Of a stretch of 36,175 nucleotides of DNA, positions 7,462 to 14,614 are shown in pieces; positions within the stretch are counted from its first letter, which is position 1; every line of letters begins with the position of its first letter. The notes under the pieces are model-generated. The model worked only from the letters and a program-made list of their open reading frames with translations. It was not told where the DNA came from and did no database searches. Source of the stretch: Desulfovibrionaceae bacterium (lineage in GTDB: Bacteria; Desulfobacterota; Desulfovibrionia; Desulfovibrionales; Desulfovibrionaceae); contig JACCQO010000032.1 in the NCBI GenBank assembly GCA_015709205.1, positions 1 to 36,175 of the forward strand, in the 5' to 3' direction. A program made the position numbers and the translations under genes.

Positions 7462-8718
7462 ATGCAACTGACGGAACATGAACGTGGAATGTTGTCCGGA
7501 AAGTACGGACAAGGCGTAAAACAGGCGATGGAGATACTGACGGCATACGGTGATTGCAACAATGCCGGAAGGATGATCCCTATCACGAGCGTCCATATCG
7601 CAGGGAATTATCCCGTCCTCCTGGATGAAGGCATTGAATGGCTTGAAAACATAGCCGCTGGTGGCACGAAGGTCAAGGTGCTCACCACGGTGAACCCAGA
7701 GATGTACGACTTCGAGCAGGCCGATGCGCTCGACGTTCCGACCTTCTACAGGGAACGGCAAAAGAAGATCGACGACGCCTTCAAGTCCATGGGGATAACC
7801 CTCAACTACACGTGCCATCACTATCTGGTGGGGAACGTCCCGCGCTTTGGAGACCATATTGCCTGGGCTTCGTCCGGCAGCCAGGTCTTCGCGAACTCCA
7901 TCATCGGTGCGCGGTCCAACCGCGACGGGGATCATGTCGCCATCGCGGCCGCCATCACGGGCGTCATTCCGGAATGGGGGCTGCACATCACCGAGAACAG
8001 GAGGGGAGACGTTCTCGTCGATCTCGGCAAGCTCGACCTCAAGAAGTACGGGAACACGGAGTACAAGACACTGGGGTGGCTGTTCGGCCGGTTGCTGGGG
8101 GCAAAGAACCCGGTCGTGGCGAATCTCCCGCCGGACATCGACATGGAGAACGTCAAAGGCATCATGTACACGATGACGGTGACCGGCGGGGCCGGGCTGG
8201 TGCACTTCGTGGGCATAACCCCGGAAGCGCCCACCGTCGAAGCCGCCTTCCACGGCAAAAGCCCCCGGCATCCCGACATCGTGATCACCCAGAAGGAGGT
8301 GGACAAGGCCTTCAAGGAGATCTCGAGCGCCAAGCACGACAAGCTCGACCTCGTGATCTTCGGCTGCCCGCACTGCACGATCCGCGACGTGCAGCATATC
8401 GTGGACCTGCTCGACGGGCGCAAGGTGCACAAGGACACCCGGTTCTGGATTTGCACGTCCAGGTGGGTCAAGACCCTCAGCGAGCGGATGGGCCTGTTGG
8501 AGAAGCTGCAGGCCTCCGGCGGGCATATGGTCTGCGACACCGCCCCCTGTGCCGGGCCGTATTGGTACCTGAAAAAGCAGGGGGTCCAGGTGATGGCCAT
8601 CAACTCCGCCAAGGCGAACTATTACGCCCACGGCCTGTGCGGCATGGAGACGTGGTTCGGCTCCACGGAGGCATGCGTGGAGTCGGCGATCTCGGGCAAG
8701 TGGGAAGGTCCCAGATAG
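7462..8718 (+). CDS. Aconitase X large (catalytic) subunit
   Basis: A 418-residue protein of the aconitase X catalytic family (formerly DUF521). These are Fe-S hydro-lyases that dehydrate small hydroxy acids; characterised members include cis-3-hydroxy-L-proline dehydratase and phosphomevalonate dehydratase. Family landmarks: HIAGNYPVLLDEG, YTCHHYLVGN (C118), IIGARSNRDGD, AAITGVIPEWGLHI, FGCPHCT (C302, C305), MVCDTAPC (C358, C363) and YAHGLCGM (C393). The likely cluster ligands are among C118, C302 and C358. There is no signal peptide. The start at 7462 has AAAGGAGG just upstream; an earlier in-frame ATG at 7399 lacks one. Small and large subunits are separate genes, as in the two-subunit members. 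The substrate cannot be read from sequence. Confidence 0.88.
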   Translation: MQLTEHERGMLSGKYGQGVKQAMEILTAYGDCNNAGRMIPITSVHIAGNYPVLLDEGIEWLENIAAGGTKVKVLTTVNPEMYDFEQADALDVPTFYRERQKKIDDAFKSMGITLNYTCHHYLVGNVPRFGDHIAWASSGSQVFANSIIGARSNRDGDHVAIAAAITGVIPEWGLHITENRRGDVLVDLGKLDLKKYGNTEYKTLGWLFGRLLGAKNPVVANLPPDIDMENVKGIMYTMTVTGGAGLVHFVGITPEAPTVEAAFHGKSPRHPDIVITQKEVDKAFKEISSAKHDKLDLVIFGCPHCTIRDVQHIVDLLDGRKVHKDTRFWICTSRWVKTLSERMGLLEKLQASGGHMVCDTAPCAGPYWYLKKQGVQVMAINSAKANYYAHGLCGMETWFGSTEACVESAISGKWEGPR

Positions 8719-8787
8719 CCATGTCGCCGCGGGGCGAGGGCGGGAAGGCGCATCGTCCCGGCAGGCCCTACCGCAAGGAGAACGGGT

Positions 8788-9312
8788 ATGAAGTCTGAAA
8801 TGGACAGAAGGGAATTCATCAAGGCATCCGTTATGGCCGGCGCCGTCGCGGCCTTTGGATTGTTTTCTCCGGCAGCTGGTTTCGGCAAGGGAGGTAAGGA
8901 GATGATGACGATCAAGGCAAAACCGGTGACCTCCGGAGTGGCGGAAGGCGAGGCTCTTGTTTCGCGGATGCCGATATCCTTCACCGGTGGAATGGACCCG
9001 TCGACAGGGGTCATCAGGGAACCGGGCCATGACCTGGAAGGCCAGAGCGTGGCCGGGAAGATCCTCGTCTTCCCGAACGGCAAGGGATCGACGACCGGTT
9101 GCTGGCAGTATTACGCCGCCTACAAGAGAGGCGTCGCGCCCGTCGGCATCATCAACGTCATGGCCGAAGGGGTCGTCGTGGTCGGCGCGATCATCGCGCA
9201 CACGCCGATGGTCCAACAAATGGAACGCAACCCCCTCGAATGCATCAAGACCGGCGACCACGTCAAAATAGACGCCGACAAGGGGCTCGTGTTCGTCACC
9301 CCGGCGAGCTGA
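8788..9312 (+). CDS. Aconitase X small (swivel) subunit with an N-terminal Tat signal
   Basis: A 174-residue protein. From about residue 41 it is a normal aconitase X swivel domain (formerly DUF126), with SRMPISFTGGMDPSTG, FPNGKGSTTG (the serine is the usual catalytic candidate) and AYKRGVAPVGI. Ahead of it is a textbook twin-arginine leader: D6-R-R-E-F-I-K, then a hydrophobic run to about residue 27 and a small-residue region near PAAG. Such a leader is unexpected because this enzyme family is known from the cytoplasm. Both the first ATG (AAGGAG, 7-base spacing) and an internal in-frame ATG at 8902 (AGGGAGG, 7-base spacing) have good ribosome binding sites. A short unexported form starting at M39 or M40 is therefore possible. 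Encoded 69 bases after the large subunit. Confidence 0.85.
   Translation: MKSEMDRREFIKASVMAGAVAAFGLFSPAAGFGKGGKEMMTIKAKPVTSGVAEGEALVSRMPISFTGGMDPSTGVIREPGHDLEGQSVAGKILVFPNGKGSTTGCWQYYAAYKRGVAPVGIINVMAEGVVVVGAIIAHTPMVQQMERNPLECIKTGDHVKIDADKGLVFVTPAS
8888..8904 (+). promoter_or_regulatory. Internal ribosome binding site and second start in the aconitase X small subunit
   Basis: AGGGAGG (8888-8894) lies 7 bases before an in-frame ATG at 8902, itself followed directly by another ATG. Initiation here would give exactly the family-typical small subunit without the Tat leader. Confidence 0.5.
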
Positions 9313-9337
9313 TCGGATTCCCCGGCGCAACGACAAC

Positions 9338-9368
9338 CCGGGCAGCGAAGGCGCGCCTCGCTGCCCGG
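9338..9368 (+). terminator. Terminator-like hairpin after the aconitase X operon
   Basis: CCGGGCAGCGA (9338-9348) pairs with TCGCTGCCCGG (9358-9368) around a 9-base loop, 26 bases after the stop codon. The following TTCCTTCCCC is only weakly T-rich. Confidence 0.55.
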
Positions 9369-9539
9369 TTCCTTCCCCGGCGCGCAACGGGCCGACGCCG
9401 CGAACGAAAACGCCTCACGCCGGCGAGCGGAACGGACCCTCGCCGTCCTTCCGAAGGGAGACGGGCAGGGATTCCGACGAATGGAGGCCCGGCAGGCGCT
9501 TGCCTGGTGAAATTCCGGCCCGTTGCAGGGCGGAAGCGG

Positions 9540-9574
9540 AGCGAGGCGGCCTTTTCGCAACAAGCCGCCTCGCT
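9540..9574. terminator. Hairpin between converging genes
   Basis: AGCGAGGCGGC (9540-9550) pairs with GCCGCCTCGCT (9564-9574) with a 13-base loop. It lies just beyond the end of the minus-strand GrlR-like gene. Neither side has a good T tract, so it may act as a weak or bidirectional terminator. Confidence 0.45.
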
Positions 9575-9599
9575 TCGGTTCCCCGCTTTTCCGCAGGGG

Positions 9600-9923
9600 C
9601 TAGAAAGCCGCCTTGAGTGTGCCGGTGATGGCGATGGTCAGTTCGGGCTGGTCTTCCATGGCGCCGGTGGCGTGCAGGGTCGTGCCCTGGATGGCGCCTT
9701 CGAGCAGCAGGTGGAAGTTCTGCAGGGGTTTGAAGACCGAGTCCACGTCGGGGTTGTGGTTCTGCACGAAGACGCGGCTGGCGAACCGGTCGCCGGTGCG
9801 GGCCAAGGGGCCGGAGTAGATGAACCCCGAGTCGCCGCCGCCGAGCCTGTCGTTCCGCACGACGATCACGCCGCTGCCGCGGCGGTCGCCGAAGGTGAAT
9901 TCCACCGCCCATATTCCGTTCAT
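9600..9923 (-). CDS. GrlR-like small regulatory protein
   Basis: A 107-residue protein. Its pattern of an early GIW...F, G-SGVIVVRN, GGDSGFIYSGPL, VQNHNPDVDSVF, a central hydrophobic LLLEG and a late PELTIAITG resembles the GrlR family (small calycin-like beta-barrel proteins). The founding member represses the type III secretion activator in attaching-and-effacing E. coli. Similar small proteins occur without type III secretion, and no secretion gene is present here. GGAGGAAA precedes the ATG. It lies 159 bases downstream of a sigma54 activator gene on the same strand and may be co-transcribed or modulate it. The family call rests on remembered pattern only. Confidence 0.6.
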   Translation of the reverse strand: MNGIWAVEFTFGDRRGSGVIVVRNDRLGGGDSGFIYSGPLARTGDRFASRVFVQNHNPDVDSVFKPLQNFHLLLEGAIQGTTLHATGAMEDQPELTIAITGTLKAAF

Positions 9924-10082
9924 CGTGTTTTCCTCCCTGTGTTGTGGGTGCGCCCGTGCGGGCCGCGCTGCGCCCTCCGCACGGCGCGGGAAAGCGGCCC
10001 GTTCCGGCGGGCACCAGTCTTGTACAGGCTCGTTCCGCGGGCGTCCAGGCGGTTCCGGAAGCGGGCGCGGGCCCGGGGGCGG

Positions 10083-11624
10083 CTAGCCCGTCGTTGTCGT
10101 CCGCGCCTTGCGGCCGAAGGGCACGTCGAGCCTGCGCATCTTGTTGCGCAGGGTCGAGGGATGCAGGCCGAGCAGTTGCGCTGCGCCGCCCGGGCCCTCC
10201 ACGCGGCCGGAGGCGATCTCCAGGGCCTCGGCGATGTGCTGCGCCGTGGCCTCGGCCAGGTCGGGGAAGGCGGCCTCGGGTCGGGCAAAGGGGGCGGCGG
10301 GCCTGGGCCGGGGCGCGCCCAGGTTGTGGAAGGTCAACGGGCGGCCATCGCAGAGCAGCACGGCGCGCTCGATGACGTTCTGCAACTCGCGCACGTTGCC
10401 GGGCCAGGCGTACGCCTGGAGCCGGGCGATGCCCTCGGGCGTGGCGCGCACCGGGCCCAGGCCCATCTTTCGCGCGGTCTTTTCGATGAAGTATTCGGCC
10501 AGCGGGGGGATGTCCTGCACGCGGTTGCGCAGGGGCGGCACGGAGATGGGCATGACCCCGAGGCGGAAGTAGAGGTCCTCGCGGAAATCGCCCCGGCGCA
10601 GCATTTCCTCCAGGTCGCGGTGCGTGGCCGCGATGATGCGGATGTCCACCGCCACGGCCTGGGTGCCGCCCACGCGTTCGATGCAGTGTTCCTGGAGCAC
10701 GCGCAAGAGGCGCACCTGGGCCTCCAGGGGCAGTTCGCCCACCTCGTCCAGGAACAGGGTGCCGCCGTGGGCGCGTTCGAAGCGGCCCTTGTGCTGGGCC
10801 ACGGCCCCGGTGAAGGCCCCGCGCTCGTGGCCGAAGAGTTCGGCGTCCACCAGGTCGGGCGGGATGGCCCCGCAGTTGACCGGGACGAACGGGCCGTTGC
10901 GCCGGGGCGAGAGCGCGTGCGTGGCGCGGGCGAAGAGCTCCTTGCCCACGCCCGTTTCGCCGAGCAGGAGCACGGGCGTGTCCTGCGCGGCCACGCGCCG
11001 GATGTGGCGCATGGTGGCGCTCAGTCCGCCGTCCTCGCCGATGATCCGGTCGCTGGAGACGCGGTCCAGTTCCTTGCGCAGGAAACGGTTGTCCTCGGCC
11101 AGCCGGGTGCGGATCCGCGTGAGTTCATCGAAGCGCAGGGCGTTGCTCAGGGCCATGCCCACGGGCTCGTTGAGCTGGGCGAGCAGTTCGACGATCTCCG
11201 GCGTGAAGACGTTTTCCCGCTCGCTTTGATAGGAGATGCCTCCCACGGTGGTGCCGCCCACGGAGAGGATGACCGCCAGGGTCGAGGTAGGCCGGGGGCT
11301 GTAGCGCGCCTTGAGCTGGTCGGAGACCACGTCGTCATGCTCTTCGCCGTGAAAGAGGCGTGGTTCGCGGCTGGCGAGCACGGACTCGATGAGCGCCGCG
11401 CTCTCGTCGGAAATCTCGTATTCCTCGCGGCGGAAGAGCACGCCGCGCTCGATGCGGGCCATGCAGATCATGGTCTGGCGCTCGGGGTTGTAGACCTCCA
11501 CGGTGACGCGCAGCAGCGGCACCACGGCGGAGACGAATTCATACAGCCGCAACAGGGCGTTGCCGATGTCCAGATCCCCGCAGATGCGCAGGGTCGCCTC
11601 CTTGAAGAAGCTCATGGTCTCCAT
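10083..11624 (-). CDS. Sigma54-dependent activator with N-terminal GAF-like domain
   Basis: A 513-residue enhancer-binding protein. Residues about 10-165 look like a GAF ligand-binding domain. They are followed by an AAA+ domain with Walker A GETGVGKE, the GAFTGA loop, Walker B FLDEVGEL and FREDLYFRL, and a C-terminal Fis-type HTH (GGAAQLLGLHPSTLRNKMRR). The start at 11624 is chosen because GGAGGAAA lies directly upstream; a longer frame to 11666 lacks one. The domain order is that of NorR- or FhlA-like regulators that sense a small molecule directly, but no specific ligand can be named. Divergent to it is a sigma54 promoter (11767-11782) preceded by repeated sequences, the natural candidate target. 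Confidence 0.88.
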   Translation of the reverse strand: METMSFFKEATLRICGDLDIGNALLRLYEFVSAVVPLLRVTVEVYNPERQTMICMARIERGVLFRREEYEISDESAALIESVLASREPRLFHGEEHDDVVSDQLKARYSPRPTSTLAVILSVGGTTVGGISYQSERENVFTPEIVELLAQLNEPVGMALSNALRFDELTRIRTRLAEDNRFLRKELDRVSSDRIIGEDGGLSATMRHIRRVAAQDTPVLLLGETGVGKELFARATHALSPRRNGPFVPVNCGAIPPDLVDAELFGHERGAFTGAVAQHKGRFERAHGGTLFLDEVGELPLEAQVRLLRVLQEHCIERVGGTQAVAVDIRIIAATHRDLEEMLRRGDFREDLYFRLGVMPISVPPLRNRVQDIPPLAEYFIEKTARKMGLGPVRATPEGIARLQAYAWPGNVRELQNVIERAVLLCDGRPLTFHNLGAPRPRPAAPFARPEAAFPDLAEATAQHIAEALEIASGRVEGPGGAAQLLGLHPSTLRNKMRRLDVPFGRKARTTTTG

Positions 11625-11633
11625 GTTTCCTCC

Positions 11634-11696
11634 AAATACGGCAGTTGTTCGGCGAAACTGTCGCATGCGGCGGCGATACTGTCAAATACGGCTGTT
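11634..11696. repeat. Nested direct repeats upstream of the GAF-type activator
   Basis: AAATACGGCWGTT occurs at 11634-11646 and 11684-11696 (50 bp apart). Between them GGCGAWACTGTC occurs at 11651-11662 and 11672-11683 (21 bp apart, two helical turns). They lie 72-134 bp upstream of the -24 element of the plus-strand sigma54 promoter and immediately before the activator ribosome binding site. Likely operator sites for target activation and autoregulation. Confidence 0.55.
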
Positions 11697-11766
11697 TTAG
11701 CCGATGCGAAGAAAAAGGGTCAAAAAAATCAACCAAGAAAACAGATACTTGTCACGGCAAGGATTT

Positions 11767-11782
11767 TGGCATCCTCCTTGCT
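11767..11782 (+). promoter_or_regulatory. Orphan sigma54 (-24/-12) promoter
   Basis: TTGGCATCCTCCTTGC then T: GG at 11768-11769, ten bases, GC at 11780-11781, a near-consensus TGGCAT-N5-TTGCT element. Transcription would start near 11793. The only genes within 1.3 kb downstream on this strand are absent or antisense, so the product may be a non-coding RNA. An 11-of-13 IHF-like match lies upstream at 11727-11739. Confidence 0.68.
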
Positions 11783-11792
11783 CCAGGCAAGA

Positions 11793-12020
11793 TGACGCAG
11801 GCACCTCCAGTAAACGCCGCGCCCGGTGCGCACCGCCCGGGCGTGGCTTGAAAAGAGTTCCGAATCCTCTCCTCCGGATCTGCGCCCGGGGGAAGGCGTC
11901 GCCGCAACCGGATCTGCGCCCGGAAACGGCGATCGGATAAACGGCCGTCGCGAGACCCGCCCCCAAACAATGCGTCGGCCGGGCGCCCCGCCCCCTCCCT
12001 TTGGCGGGGCGCCATCATTT
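11793..12020 (+). ncRNA. Candidate sigma54-dependent small RNA
   Basis: From the predicted start of the orphan sigma54 promoter to a strong hairpin (11982-12013) is about 230 nt with no convincing protein gene. The region is highly foldable. CGGTGCGCACCG is a perfect 12-bp palindrome at 11824-11835. The 16-base unit CCGGATCTGCGCCCGG occurs twice (11874-11889 and 11908-11923). In each copy CCGG can pair with CCGG, presenting the same 8-base loop ATCTGCGC. The RNA itself is a prediction. A 19-codon frame at 11792-11851 lacks a clear ribosome binding site. Confidence 0.42.
11982..12013 (+). terminator. Hairpin terminator candidate for the orphan sigma54 transcript
   Basis: GGCGCCCCGCC (11982-11992) pairs perfectly with GGCGGGGCGCC (12003-12013) over a 10-base loop and is followed by ATCATTTT. 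Confidence 0.55.
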
Positions 12021-12046
12021 TCGGGCCCCAATGGCCCCCGCGCGGC

Positions 12047-12079
12047 ACGGCCCGCCCCCGCATCGCGGAGGCGGGCCGT
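12047..12079. terminator. Strong hairpin after the SIMPL gene
   Basis: ACGGCCCGCC (12047-12056) pairs with GGCGGGCCGT (12070-12079), with a further internal CCGC/GCGG pairing. It lies 57 bases beyond the 3' end of the minus-strand SIMPL gene. There is no good T tract on either strand. Confidence 0.45.
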
Positions 12080-12136
12080 TCTGTTCGCGGGGCGGAGGGC
12101 GCCCCGCCTGGCCAGCGGGACGCGGAAGGAGAGGGG

Positions 12137-12850
12137 TCAGTCCTCCAGGTAGTAGTCCACGGTGGTGACCACGCGCACGCGCTTGATCTCCGGGGTGTAG
12201 GGATCGCGGTCGGCGATGGTGAACAGCCCCTGCGAGGCGCGGCGGATCGCGCCCACGCGGCTGCCGGAGTCCTGCGCGAACTGGCGCGCGGCCTCGCGCG
12301 CGTTGCGCGTGGCCTGGGCGATCATCTCGGGCTTGATCTCGTTGAGGCGGGTGAACTCGAAGCGCGGCTGGAACTCGTAGTTGTGGTCCAGCAGGACCCC
12401 GGCGGAAACCAGGTCCCCGGCCTTTTGCATGGCCCTTTTCACGGCCAGCACGTCGCCGGTGCGCACGGTGAGCACGGCCTGGGCCCGGTAGCGGTCCACG
12501 GGGCGGTTGCCGGGCTGGGCGTTGAAGGAGCTGTTGTCCGTGATGCGCGGGGTGGCGGCCGTGGTCTCGGCCTCGCCCAGGCCGTTGGCCGCCAGGAAGG
12601 CGCGCACCGCGTCCAGCGAGGTGGTGAGCCGCTCGTGCACGGTCTTGAGGTCGTTGCCGGTGACGGAGAAGCTCACGGGCCAGTAGGCCAGGTCGGCCTG
12701 CACCTCGCGTTCGGCGAGGCCCTTGACGGCCACGGAGCGGTCCATGGCCTTGAAGGCCACGATGCCGTTGGACAGGGCTCCGGCGGCCAGGAAGAGCCCC
12801 AGGGCCAGGAGCGTGCCGAGGATGGCGGCGGAGAGTCTGGAATTGTTCAT
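12137..12850 (-). CDS. SIMPL (DUF541) domain envelope protein
   Basis: A 237-residue protein with an N-terminal hydrophobic anchor or signal (about residues 8-27, LSAAILGTLLALGLFLAAG). A SIMPL domain follows: VAVKGLAEREVQADLAYWPVSF, a middle region with RYRAQAVLTVRT, and the C-terminal block IAQATRNAREAARQFAQDSG. SIMPL proteins are periplasmic or membrane-attached and mostly uncharacterised; a few are linked to oxidative stress or signalling. It is divergent from aspartase, with a 236-base gap, and shows no functional tie to its neighbours. Confidence 0.82.
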   Translation of the reverse strand: MNNSRLSAAILGTLLALGLFLAAGALSNGIVAFKAMDRSVAVKGLAEREVQADLAYWPVSFSVTGNDLKTVHERLTTSLDAVRAFLAANGLGEAETTAATPRITDNSSFNAQPGNRPVDRYRAQAVLTVRTGDVLAVKRAMQKAGDLVSAGVLLDHNYEFQPRFEFTRLNEIKPEMIAQATRNAREAARQFAQDSGSRVGAIRRASQGLFTIADRDPYTPEIKRVRVVTTVDYYLED

Positions 12851-13025
12851 GGCGGCAGTCTACGTCGTCAGGGCGTCCGGGGCAACACCGGCAGGCGTGG
12901 CCGACAAAGGGGCAGGCGGCCGCACGCCGTGCGGACGGGACCCGGACGGGGCATTGCCCGATGAGCCGGTCCTGCAGTATGTGGATCGCAGAGCGTTTTC
13001 TGCCTCATATCGAACGGATACCGCC

Positions 13026-13062
13026 GTCCCCTGTCGCCCGGTCCCGGGCGGGGCAGGGGGGC
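13026..13062 (+). promoter_or_regulatory. Structured leader before aspartase
   Basis: CCCCTG pairs with CAGGGG and, nested inside, CGCCCGG pairs with CCGGGCG over a 2-base centre, about 25 bases before the aspA start. It may influence translation or mRNA stability. No known riboswitch class is recognised. Confidence 0.35.
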
Positions 13063-13086
13063 GACGATTTCGCAACAGGAGCCATC

Positions 13087-14502
13087 ATGCCCATTCGCAA
13101 GGAACACGATTTTCTCGGCGAGCTGGAAATCCCCAACACCGTGTACTGGGGCGTGCAGACCGCGCGCGCCCTGGAGAACTTCCGCATCAGCAATTCGACC
13201 CTGACCGACAGCCACGGGCTGATTCGCGCCTTCGGCTACGTGAAGAAGGCCGCCGCACTGGCCAACATGGACCTGGGCGTGCTCGACGCGGGCATCGGCC
13301 GGGCCATCTGCGCGGCCTGCGACGAACTCATCGCGGGCAAGCTGCACGACCAGTTTCCCATCGACCCCATCCAGGGCGGCGCGGGCACCTCCACGAACAT
13401 GAACGCCAACGAGGTCATCGCCAACCGCGCCCTGGAGCTGCTGGGCCGGGCCAAGGGCGACTACGACTTCTGCCACCCCAACAATCACGTGAACTGCTCC
13501 CAGTCCACCAACGACGCCTATCCCACGGCCTTCCGCATCGCCCTGCACCTGGAGCTCAAGGCGCTCATGGAGCGCATGGTCCATCTGCACGAGGGCTTTT
13601 CGCGCAAGGGTGCCGAGTTCGCGGACGTGATCAAGATGGGCCGAACGCAACTGCAGGACGCCGTGCCCATGACCCTGGGCCAGGAGTTCGGGGCCTACGC
13701 CACGACCATCGCCGAGGACGTGGCCCGCGTGGGCGAGGCGCTGGAGCTGCTCCTGGAGATCAACATGGGGGCCACGGCCATCGGCACGGGCATCAACGCG
13801 CCGGCCGGGTATTCCGCCGTGGTCTGCAGGCACCTGCGCGCGCTCACCGGGCTGGACCTGCGCCTGTCCGTGAACCTGGTGGAGGCCACTTGGGACAACG
13901 GGGCCTACGTGCAGATATCCGGGGTGCTCAAGCGCTTCGCCGTGAAGCTCTCCAAGATCTGCAACGACCTGCGGCTGCTCTCCTCGGGCCCGCGCACCGG
14001 GATCAACGAGATCAACCTGCCCAGGCTGCAGCCCGGGTCCTCGATCATGCCCGGCAAGGTCAACCCGGTCATTCCCGAGGTGGTCAACCAGGTCTGCTTC
14101 GACGTGATCGGCAAGGACGTGACCGTGACCATGGCCGCCGAGGCCGGGCAGCTGGAGCTGAACGTGATGGAGCCGATCATCGCCTTGACGCTGTTCACGG
14201 CGGTGTGGCGGCTGGCCAACGCCTGCACGGCGCTGCGCGACAAGTGCGTGGACGGCATCACGGCCAACCGCGAGCGCTGCTACGACCTGGTCAAGCAGTC
14301 CGTGGGCATCGTGACCAACCTGGTGCCGGTGATCGGCTATGAAAAGGCCGCGGCCGCGGCCAGGGAGGCGCTGCAGACCGGCCGTTCCCTGGCGGACGTG
14401 GTCCTGGAGCAGGGCATGCTCACCCACGAGGAGCTCGACGACCTCCTGGCCCCGGAAAACATGCTCCAGCCCGCCCGCGCGACCCTGAAAAAAGCTAGGT
14501 AG
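13087..14502 (+). CDS. aspA: Aspartate ammonia-lyase (aspartase)
   Basis: A 471-residue cytoplasmic enzyme of the aspartase/fumarase superfamily that interconverts L-aspartate with fumarate and ammonia. The superfamily signature is GSSIMPGKVNPVIPEVVNQV; the following TVTMAAEAGQLELNVMEP and the N-terminal EHDFLGELEIP favour aspartase over fumarase C. Other conserved blocks are GGAGTSTNMNANEV and HPNNHVNCSQSTND. GGAG precedes the ATG at 13087. It appears to be a single-gene unit, divergent from the SIMPL gene. In an anaerobe it can feed fumarate to respiration, though no classical fumarate reductase is visible here. Confidence 0.93.
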   Translation: MPIRKEHDFLGELEIPNTVYWGVQTARALENFRISNSTLTDSHGLIRAFGYVKKAAALANMDLGVLDAGIGRAICAACDELIAGKLHDQFPIDPIQGGAGTSTNMNANEVIANRALELLGRAKGDYDFCHPNNHVNCSQSTNDAYPTAFRIALHLELKALMERMVHLHEGFSRKGAEFADVIKMGRTQLQDAVPMTLGQEFGAYATTIAEDVARVGEALELLLEINMGATAIGTGINAPAGYSAVVCRHLRALTGLDLRLSVNLVEATWDNGAYVQISGVLKRFAVKLSKICNDLRLLSSGPRTGINEINLPRLQPGSSIMPGKVNPVIPEVVNQVCFDVIGKDVTVTMAAEAGQLELNVMEPIIALTLFTAVWRLANACTALRDKCVDGITANRERCYDLVKQSVGIVTNLVPVIGYEKAAAAAREALQTGRSLADVVLEQGMLTHEELDDLLAPENMLQPARATLKKAR

Positions 14503-14560
14503 GATTCGGGCCGCCGGATCCGCCCGGGCGGCACGAAGCGCCGGAGTGCGGCGACGCAGG

Positions 14561-14597
14561 CGGCGGGCCCGGAAGCGCCATGCTTCCGGGCCCGCCG
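14561..14597. terminator. Bidirectional hairpin between aspA and the UxaA operon
   Basis: A perfect 16-bp inverted repeat (14561-14576 and 14582-14597, core GGGCCCGGAAGC) with a 5-base loop lies between the converging aspA and UxaA-type genes. There is no T tract, but its position and stability fit a shared terminator or mRNA 3' stabiliser. Confidence 0.65.
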
Positions 14598-14614
14598 TGC
14601 GCGGAGGGGGGAGG

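Noticed and set aside
9099-11795. 898-codon open frame antisense to the GAF-type activator
   Set aside because: The activator on the minus strand has complete AAA+ and HTH motifs; this frame has none.
11792-11851. 19-codon frame just after the orphan sigma54 promoter
   Set aside because: Its ATG almost coincides with the predicted transcript start, leaving no leader for ribosome binding.
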